A DNA stretch of 64,000 nt from Collybia mongolica (taxonomy: Eukaryota; Basidiomycota; Agaricomycetes; Agaricales; Clitocybaceae), in the NCBI GenBank assembly GCA_013420905.1, contig JAAXNY010000001.1, forward strand, positions 7,068,001 through 7,132,000, written 5' to 3'. Positions 56,643 through 64,000 of this stretch are shown here, in pieces; position 1 is the stretch's first letter; the number at the start of each line of letters is the position of its first letter. A program made the translations under genes and the position numbers. The notes under the pieces are model-generated. The model saw only the letters and a program-made list of their open reading frames with translations. It did no database searches and was not told the origin of the DNA.

Positions 56643-57145
56643 AGTGTTAGTCAAGCCATATTGCAGTTTCGTATTTCAGGACTAGTTATTGAAGTTTCGC
56701 ATGCTAACCATCGCAAAAACTCACTCCCATTGCTGCCCCGCTATAAATTACCTCGCTACCTCATTCTCTTGGACTCTACATCGTGGACATGGTATCACAT
56801 AGCTTCATTGAGAAGCCCCAGAGACAGGTTTTTTCTTTTGCTTTTGTTGACAGACTGATCGACTTATTTAGAACATAATAAATATTACATGAAAATATTT
56901 CTATATATCTGCCATAGATCCTGAGTCTTATCGCCTCATTACCCCATAGTATTCTAGTCTTAAGCTTAGTAATTTTTCAACATATTCCCAGATTTTCGCG
57001 AATGGGTGTAGCAGGGTCACCGATCAAATTGATGAAGCCAAAGGCTCGGTACGACGTCATCTCTATCAAGGCGCACGTGGTCCCAAGTTTCGCGAATTTG
57101 TCCAACCACCTAGGTTCAGTCCACATCTGATAATTCCAGGCTGCC
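56643..57145. other. Intergenic region before XPG
   Basis: It contains the 3' flank of the CAF120-like gene and the XPG promoter. No ORF worth noting is present. Confidence 0.4.
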
Positions 57146-60100
57146 ATGGGTGTAAAGTCCTTGTGGAGCTTGCTAACACCAGTGGGTCGGCCAATTCTGT
57201 ATGTATATTCTTTCCTTGCGCTCCCTTTATAACCTTAAGTTTCGTACAGCTTGGAGACTGTCGAAGGAAAGATCATGGCCATTGATTCAAGTATATGGAT
57301 CTATCAATTTCAAGCCACCATGCGAGACAAGGATGGTCGTGCTCTCATCAATGCCCATGTTTTGGGTTTCTTACGTCGGATATCCAAACTTTTGTTTTAT
57401 GGCATAAAACCTGTCTTCGTTTTCGATGGCGGTGCACCTGTATTAAAAAGGAGCACACTGGTATGACTTATCCTATTCCTACTTATTCTTTGACCTATCG
57501 TGACTTTCAGCGGGAACGAAGGGAAAAGAAAAGTGGAGCGGCAGCTGACCACGCTAAATTGGCCGAAAAACTTCTGGCAGCCCAAATGCGACGCGAGGCG
57601 CTTGGAAAAGTTCATCCTGACAAGTCTTCGTATGTGGGGCATCGTGACACATGTTAGCTGGCTTACATAGCTCTGTGTCGCAGCGTACCTGCCTCGAAAG
57701 GAAAAGCCAAGGCGTTGGATGACGAAATGGTATATCTAGAAGATGTCGACCCCTCACTCCCAAAGACGCTTTTAAAGAGCAAGGGCTCGACTCCGTCCTC
57801 GCTAAAAAAGAAAAAGTTTTATGACCATGACCCATACCGGCTACCGGAAATTGACCTCGAAGAGGCTACTGCAAATGCTGCACGATCAGCGGCGCCGGAC
57901 CCCCGTCTTGCGACGGAGGAGGAACTCCGGGCATTTATCGAGGACATGCGCCCTGAAGATTTTGATGTCACTTCACCTGCTTTCCGCGAACTTCCCACAG
58001 AAGTGCAGTATGAGATAGTGGGTGATCTTCGGCTCAAGTCGCGGCAGACTTCATATGCGCGCCTGCAAAAGATGCTGAAGAGCGCGCCAACACCCCTCGA
58101 TTTCTCAAAACAACAAATAAGGAACTTACGACAACGGAACACTCTGACACAACAACTACTCATCACCACCGACTCTATTGGAAGTGCACATATTTCCATT
58201 CCGGTTCGCATCGCCAGCGAAAGGAATAAAGAGTATGTTTTGATGAAGAACGAGGGTGAGAGTGGGGGATGGATTTTGGGTATCAGAGACGACGGAACGA
58301 AACAGAAGCCAATTGAAATTGATCAAGATAAAAAGCCAGATCTGGATGAGGATAGCGATGAGGACATGGAAGAGGTTCCCATGTACGTCTTCCGTTCTCC
58401 AATCGAACAAATTTAATACTCCATAGATCCATACAGAACACGTATGATCCCGATCTTCGTGGGTACCAACAACATATGGCCCTATCAGCTATTGGTAATA
58501 GAACAGCAAAACAGTTACCATTACCACGAGCATCAACTCCCAAGGCGAACCCTTTGCGCTTAATTGAATCTAATGACGAGGCCACCCCACCATTATTCTA
58601 TGATTCAGGTGACGATGAAGAACTTGCCTTCGTGATCCAGGCGTCGCTCGAAGATGCGCATAGTAAAAGAGTCACTTCCGTTGGCCAATTGTCACATGGC
58701 ATACCAAGTTCACTACTGACAGGTGTCTATGGTGAACACCCCACACAAAGGGCGACGGATACATCACCCCCTTCAGACCCGGACGACACACTCATCTCAC
58801 CCAACCGCCTCGAAACGGTCCTTTCTATTGCCAACGCAGGACCCTCTAGAAGTCATGGTTACTCTTCATCACAAGCGGCTAAATCAAAATCATTTGGACG
58901 CCCTCTCCTCTTGTCATCTCAAATGGGTCCTATCATCCCTCCCGAGCCTGCTGAGTATTCTAGCAACACAATTTCGTCGACATTAGTGGGATCAGAACAC
59001 CACAATGCAATATCCGACTCTGCCCCAAAGGTCGGTTTGAATGATGGTGCTGGGACGACAGTGGAAAAGGCAGACGTGCAGCAGAGCGTGGGGAATGTGA
59101 CATTCGCTTCGGGTTCCACTCAGACGGAATTGTATGTGCACTTTGATTCTGAAGAAGATATGGCCCCCTCCATCACCGATAGAAAGCTTGCGGAAATATC
59201 TTTAATTCCACAGACCTCAGAGGTAGTATCTCAACCCTCCACCCCTCAACCTTCCGAAATAGCATTACGGCCTTCATCCTCGCCTTTCGCAGAGGAATAC
59301 ATAGAAGAGCCAACCATCCATTGGTCACGATCACCCTCGCCACATAATCTCCCATCGATGAATGCCGGGTTTCTCTCTAGAAATGATTTAGTGGAAGACG
59401 GTGAAGGGATGGATGCAGTCAGGGAGGAAGGTGAATTTGCGCGATTTATATCCGAGGTCAAAGGAAGAAATATCGAAGACGTTAGGCGTGAGATAGACGA
59501 TGAAATAAAATTTCTTAACAAACAAAGGAAGCTAGCCATGCGCGATTCTGAAGACATCACACAACAAATGATATCGCAAATCATGGTAAGGTCCAAACTT
59601 CATCACACCATCCTATTTATCACTCACGGTTTAAAGACAATGCTACGTCTGTTCGGTATTCCCTATATCACTGCACCAATGGAGGCAGAAGCACAGTGTG
59701 CAGAACTTGTTTCTTTGGGGTTGGTAGACGGTGTAATCACTGATGATTCGGACGTATTCCTCTTCGGTGCACAACGTGTGTTCAAGAACATGTTCAATCA
59801 GTCGAAGACGGTTGAATGTTTCCTCCTGTCAGACCTCAGTCGAGAGCTTGGGTTAGAAAGAGACACTCTTATTCGTCTGGCCTACCTACTAGGAAGCGAT
59901 TATGTAGACGGATTGCCTGGGGTAGGCCCTGTAGTTGCCATGGAACTTCTCAAAGAGTTCCCGGGCGAAGATGGATTACACAAGTTCAAGGATTGGTGGG
60001 CGAGGGTGCAAACAGGAAAGGACAAGGAAGACGACAGTGACTCGAAATTTAGGAAGCAATTTGTAAGTAAATGACACAACCGAATCACACCAACTAAATG

Positions 60101-60937
60101 ATCCGTACAGAAGAAGAAATTTAAGAACCTTTATCTACCACCTGAATGGCCAAATCCAGCTGTAGTACGAACTCAAGTCCTAAATCATGATAACATTTGA
60201 TCGATTTTGACCTATAGAGAGATGCTTACTATCACCCTACAGTTGACAGTTCCGACGAGCCCTTCAAATGGGGCATTCCAGACCTTGATGCTCTCCGCAG
60301 GTACAGTTTACTGTCCTCCAACAAAGCCTTAGCCCTTATATTTCGATCATAGTTTTTTGCTCGAAGAGTTGGGCTGGAGTCAGGGAAAAGTGGACGAAGT
60401 TCTCCTACCGATCATACAAAAGATGAATAAACGAAGAGAAGTCTGTTCATTGATAGCCTTTTTCTTCTTCGCCTACAACTCATTGTGACATAGGCCACTG
60501 CCCTGAATAAGCAGAGCAATTTAAGCGGATTCTTCGATGTTACTGCCGGAAGTGGCTCCTATGCCCCACGCAAACGACAAGCGTATGCTAGCAAACGGCT
60601 ACAACAAGTTGTGAATGATTTCCGCAGCAAACGAAAGAGGGGGTCTATATCATGCACGAGTTCATCTTCCCATTCGGAATCTGGGGGTGAAAATGAACCC
60701 CAAAAGAAAAGGAAGACAAGGAGTGCGACCAAAGGCAGACCACACGTGGCCACGTCACGCCGGGAAAGGGGTGGACGTGGTGCTCTTGGTGACAACACCT
60801 CATCTCGTTCGAGGAAAGCAGTGTCGTCCAGTGATAATGATTTCGAAATGCCGAAAGCATCTCAGCAAGATATCGTTGACATTCCACCCAGCCCTGATAC
60901 TCGCCAATTAAGGCCCAGGCCCAAACCGGCCAATTGA
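57146..60937 (+). CDS. RAD2: DNA excision repair endonuclease XPG/Rad2
   Basis: A gene of about nine exons encoding around 1,100 residues. The N-nuclease domain begins MGVKSLWSLLTPVGRPI with DSSIWIYQF and KPVFVFDGGAP. A long spacer follows, low in complexity and rich in Ser/Pro. The I-nuclease domain follows (ITAPMEAEAQCAELVSLGLV, then DGVITDDSDVFLFGAQRVF) with the helix-hairpin motif YLLGSDYVDGLPGVGPVVAM. Acidic metal ligands (DSS, DGG, EAEAQC, DDSD, GSDY) are all present. The C-terminus has a PCNA-binding QSNLSGFF and Lys/Arg-rich nuclear signals. XPG cuts the 3' side of DNA damage in nucleotide excision repair. The long spacer between N and I domains separates it from FEN1 and EXO1. Confidence 0.93.
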
Positions 60938-61105
60938 AGAACTCAAGCCGGACGTTGACACATTGTCAACAGGAACTCCATGATTCGCTTCTAGGCTCGC
61001 CCGAGTCGCCTCTTTCATCCAAAACGTTGCCAGCTTCATGACTGAGAGACGACTGAAATAACGAGAGGGGTGGCGGTAGTATTATAGTCCTAGACGGGAG
61101 GTATT
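60938..61105. other. Convergent 3' flanks of XPG and COX11
   Basis: The stops of XPG and COX11 are only 168 bases apart and face each other, leaving room for both 3' untranslated regions. Confidence 0.5.
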
Positions 61106-62223
61106 CTACGATCTACTCGTATCCAAAACACCTGGGGAAGAAGCTGGAGCCTTGGGCGCAAGTTCGTACCCTCCGAACCCAAGGGAATCTTGAACTACAT
61201 CTTCCGGTGCATCAGGCTCTAATTGCCCATGTTCGTTTCTTCGCGCTCTGTTGTATAGTAGTCGGGAAAACTGTAACAAGCATTTGTATGGATGCAGAGC
61301 TCACCGGAAGAAAGTATATGAGAGAACAACGTCCTCCACGTTCCTACAAGCTGGATCATCAAGCATATCTTTATCGATGAAAAACAACAATGGCATGTCG
61401 ACTTCTTCTCCTGCCAACAATCTCTGCTCCTCGAAGCAGAAGCACTCAACTTTTGAAAAATAGGGTGCAATCTAAAATAACAATCGTTCAAGTTAATGAA
61501 TCAAAAGCAAAAAGAATCACTCACGCGATCAGGTGTAACATTATACGTGGCAATACCGATTATGTCCTGTGTTGATGTATTCTTCGCTGTGTAGAAAGCC
61601 AAACTCGTCTCCCCAGGAAGCACACTGACAAACTTCTGCTGAGGTGTGAACTTCCAAGGTAGCTGCTCGGACCTATCCGCGTTGAAATGGACTTTGATTC
61701 GGCGAGCACCTTCCACTGGCACAAGACGCTCGGGTTCGAAACGGCCCGTTCCCACCTTAGGCGTACCTGCAAATCCCGTCGCTGCGCAGAACATCCTATA
61801 TAGAGGTACCGCAGCATAGCTGGCGCCTATTGCGACTACGATCTAAGAGGTGTAAAGGGAGGGGATTGAATAGAGTCATAACACAGCGACATGGCTCGAG
61901 ACGTACAACAGCAGAGGCGTACATTAATAATGACCTATTTTTTGCTGCATACACTTCGCTCCGCGACCTTGGGGGCGGCCTCTGAGATAATGGCGCCTTT
62001 GATTTAAATGGTGGATAAGGCTCAGTAGACATCCTTCTATATTGCAGTTGGGGATTCCAGAATGACCGTAAAGGTAAGGAGCGGGATGTGAAGTTTGGAG
62101 AGATTCGGGAAAGCTAGATGTCCTTCCAGACAAATTGAGTGGAGGCTGTGAGTAAAAAGGGAGACTTACAGGAGCATGGTGACTTCTACAAAGCGCATGA
62201 GATAGCGGTCGAAGAAAAGACAT
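61106..62223 (-). CDS. COX11: Cytochrome c oxidase assembly protein COX11
   Basis: Five exons (62223-62170, 62113-61907, 61842-61525, 61471-61305, 61247-61106) encode 295 residues. The presequence is Arg-rich (MSFLRPLSHALCRSHHAP, then LSRISPNFTSRSLPLRSF). One membrane helix (LLMYASAVIVVAIGASYAAV) precedes the CtaG/Cox11 copper domain: YRMFCAATGFAGTP, QLPWKFTPQQKFVSVLPGET and the copper motif ECFCFEEQ. The tail is YTFFRARRNEHGQL. Cox11 delivers copper to the CuB site of Cox1 from the intermembrane space. All junction phases agree. Confidence 0.95.
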
Positions 62224-62374
62224 GATTGTTTATATAAAAGGACTCGACAAGATTTGCCTGATGAGCGTTCAGGCCTCAGGAAGAATATTATTCAACACGT
62301 GCAACTTGGAAATTATTGATCGGCCCATCCCCAACATCACGCTCAAGCGATACTGACGTAGCGTACTACTAGCT
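62224..62374. promoter_or_regulatory. Shared divergent promoter of COX11 and DNAJC8
   Basis: Only 151 bases separate the two ATGs on opposite strands. A TATATAAAAGG stretch lies at 62231-62241, close to the COX11 start, and may be its TATA box if read from the minus strand, or that of DNAJC8 if read from the plus strand. Confidence 0.5.
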
Positions 62375-63354
62375 ATGTCCTCTGCAGCATCGTCCTCATC
62401 GTCCAATCCTCTGTCGAATACTACCTCTTCGGCTCCACCACCAGCCATCTCAGACGCTGAGCTTGACAAGCTACTCAGCCGTGAAGCATCGGCCTTCCAA
62501 CGCGAGATCGAGGTCGAGCGAATTCTCAAGGCATTCAAGCTAAAGTTCATACATTTTTTACCATTCACCCGTTTAGTGTCGACCTAATCATTCATGGAAT
62601 AGTCCATATGACATCCTAGACATAGAAGAAACAGCAACCCAGGAGGAGATCAAGCGACGGTACAGGCAGCTCTCGCTTTGTGAGTTCGAGTCGTTGCTCA
62701 GCATTTCCTCGTGTTTGACTCAGTATCCAGTCATACATCCCGATAAAACCCCACATGCAAGAGCCCCGGAAGCCTTCGATCTCCTCAAAAAGGTATACAT
62801 GAGCTACTTTTGCTTGCCTCACGGCGCTAATGCTCCGTCAGGCTGAATCAGAACTTTCCGACAAGGATAAACGCGAAGAATTAGATGCAATTATCAACCA
62901 AGCTCGCTCTATGGTCCTTAAAGCACTTTTGCTCCCTGTATCACTACCCGATTCTGACGCTCAACTCAAAAATCTCAATCCGCCGTACAAATTTCGGTTA
63001 CGTGCACAATCCAAAGAACTACTGATTGACGAGGAGGTCAGAAGGAGAAAGTACGTGACATCATTCTTTTTTGTGTGCCCCGCTCATAGAACGCTCTACA
63101 GGGCAATAAAGATGAATCTTGCAAATGAAGGGCTTGAGGCAAGGAAGAAAGATGAAGAAGTTGCAAGCAGAAAACGAAAAGTCGAAGAGGATAAGAATTG
63201 GGAAGGTTCGCTACCTCCTTATTTTCCTTCATCCCTATTTTATTGACTCCCCTCGGAACCCATAGACACTAGAGATCAGCGTGTAGACAGCTGGCGAACA
63301 TTTTCCAAGGAAACAAGGAAGAAGAAAAAGAGCAAAGTGGCAATTCTTGGTTAA
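62375..63354 (+). CDS. DnaJ-domain spliceosomal protein, DNAJC8/Spf31 type
   Basis: A gene of about six exons. A Ser-rich N-terminus leads to AELDKLLSREASAFQREIEV, the J domain core NPYDILDIEETATQEEIKRR with FIHPDKT (HPD), and then LLKKAESELSDKDKREEL. The C-terminus is a long charged helix (RKKDEEVASRKRKVEEDKNW) ending in KKKKSKVAILG. These features match DNAJC8, which is associated with the spliceosome and the nucleus and stimulates Hsp70. The N-terminal extension before the J domain and the charged tail distinguish it from class I-II DnaJ proteins. Confidence 0.9.
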
Positions 63355-63656
63355 TTGCTTTTTTCCTTCCCTTTCTAATATCTCCGGCCGAATCCAGCTG
63401 TACATTATATCACCCATTTCCCTGACAGTGTAATAACCATTGCTTCCGCAAATTCTGGTCTCTTACATTGACGTTGAGGTTAAGTATCACTTTTTTTACA
63501 TGATTAGAGCTAAATATACGATCCAAGAGACCATGGTCATACACAAAATACACAAGAGTGCCGAATTGTACACTAGAACAACGTATTCCGAACTTCCTGG
63601 CCCTCTTTCACACAGCTCTTATCGACAAGAGGCATCCATCACACAATACTCTACAA

Positions 63657-64000
63657 CTAATCAGAATCGGAAAGTTCAATCACATCTGAAGGTGTCCTGG
63701 CCAAAATAACGGACCGCCTAGGTTCGCGTGCCTTTTGGCTGGTAGAGGGTCCTCCACCTCTGTCCTCCGTTCGCCTTCGCACATGCCTTGTGGGAACAGG
63801 AGAATTCTCCTTGTTATCCTCGACGTCGTCGTCTTCAATTGTGATGACGTCAATTACTGGCGTACCATTCTGAGGTCGAACTGTGGATGTTTGAGATCGT
63901 CCACCAGGAGCTAACGAATCTGTCCTAGAACTCTCGGTGGAAGAGGTAGGGGGAACCTTTTCTGTGCGGCCATAAGCCTCTCTTTCAACTGTGTCAAGTC
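63657..64000 (-). CDS. 3' part of a protein with C-terminal SUMO-interacting motifs (partial)
   Basis: An open frame of about 114 codons enters from the right edge on the minus strand and stops at TAG 63659-63657. It has no ATG in view, so the start lies outside the window. It is Ser/Pro/Thr-rich and contains two SUMO-interacting-like cores, VIDVITIEDDD and VIELSDSD at the very C-terminus. An Arg-rich part lies between them (RHVRRRTEDRGGG). A nuclear role with SUMO recognition is likely by analogy. The rest of the protein is needed to name it. Confidence 0.65.
   Translation of the reverse strand, partial: LDTVEREAYGRTEKVPPTSSTESSRTDSLAPGGRSQTSTVRPQNGTPVIDVITIEDDDVEDNKENSPVPTRHVRRRTEDRGGGPSTSQKAREPRRSVILARTPSDVIELSDSD

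Noticed and set aside
1..64000. CRISPR arrays, bacterial operons, phage genes, riboswitches and attachment sites
   Set aside because: The window is fungal nuclear DNA with introns throughout; no spaced direct repeats or prokaryotic signals were seen.

Overview
This window is nuclear DNA of a filamentous basidiomycete, most likely a mushroom-forming Agaricomycete. Genes are compact and on both strands. They carry many short introns, mostly 49-60 nt, with GT-AG borders and CTAAC/CTGAT-like branch points. The products match fungal families: ERG24, COQ9, COX11, eIF3j, a complex I NDUFB8-type subunit, VTC1-like and CAF120-like proteins, and F-box/LRR proteins. I could not name the species. Most gene models below were spliced by hand with codon phase checked across the junctions.

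Layout. 1-1.6 kb: a CAA-rich microsatellite and a decayed dispersed repeat. 1.7-5.7 kb: an intronless F-box gene and a small NTF2-like gene. 5.7-8.3 kb: no convincing gene. 8.3-22.3 kb: a dense block with a VTC1/DUF202-like protein, a Sis1-type DnaJ, a large ankyrin-RCC1-BTB protein (IBtk-like), eIF3j, COQ9, an unknown conserved-looking protein, and an AAAP amino-acid transporter. 22.55-23.49 kb: a small TA-flanked terminal-inverted-repeat element. 23.6-27.0 kb: a YEATS2-like chromatin protein. 27.8-31.3 kb: ERG24 (C-14 sterol reductase) followed by a tandem, broken copy. 31.7-42.8 kb: an unknown SHOCT-like Ser-rich protein, a 22-exon citrate synthase ending in a peroxisomal signal, a GPI-anchored Ser/Thr-rich protein, the KEOPS subunit PCC1, a PA2G4/Cdb4 homologue, a methyltransferase, and NDUFB8. 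43.4-48.9 kb: a repeat island with a 121-bp tandem duplication, a 1.4-kb inverted repeat, LINE debris and a second copy of the left-end repeat. 48.95-49.03 kb: an intron-containing initiator tRNA-Met. 49.3-50.2 kb: a broken NmrA-like gene. 51.2-64 kb: a CAF120-like PH-domain protein, the XPG/Rad2 repair nuclease, COX11, DNAJC8, and the 3' part of a SUMO-interacting-motif protein.

The genes are mostly unrelated housekeeping genes. Mitochondrial genes (COQ9, COX11, NDUFB8) are scattered, and several divergent pairs share short promoters (eIF3j/COQ9, COX11/DNAJC8, methyltransferase/NDUFB8). I see no gene cluster that looks like a new defence or biosynthetic system. The most unusual signal is the citrate synthase gene. 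Restoring its conserved active-site motifs requires exons of 13, 14, 13 and only 3 nt, each flanked by normal-sized introns. Next in interest are the ERG24 duplication with a decayed copy, the large inverted repeat, and the intron-bearing initiator tRNA.
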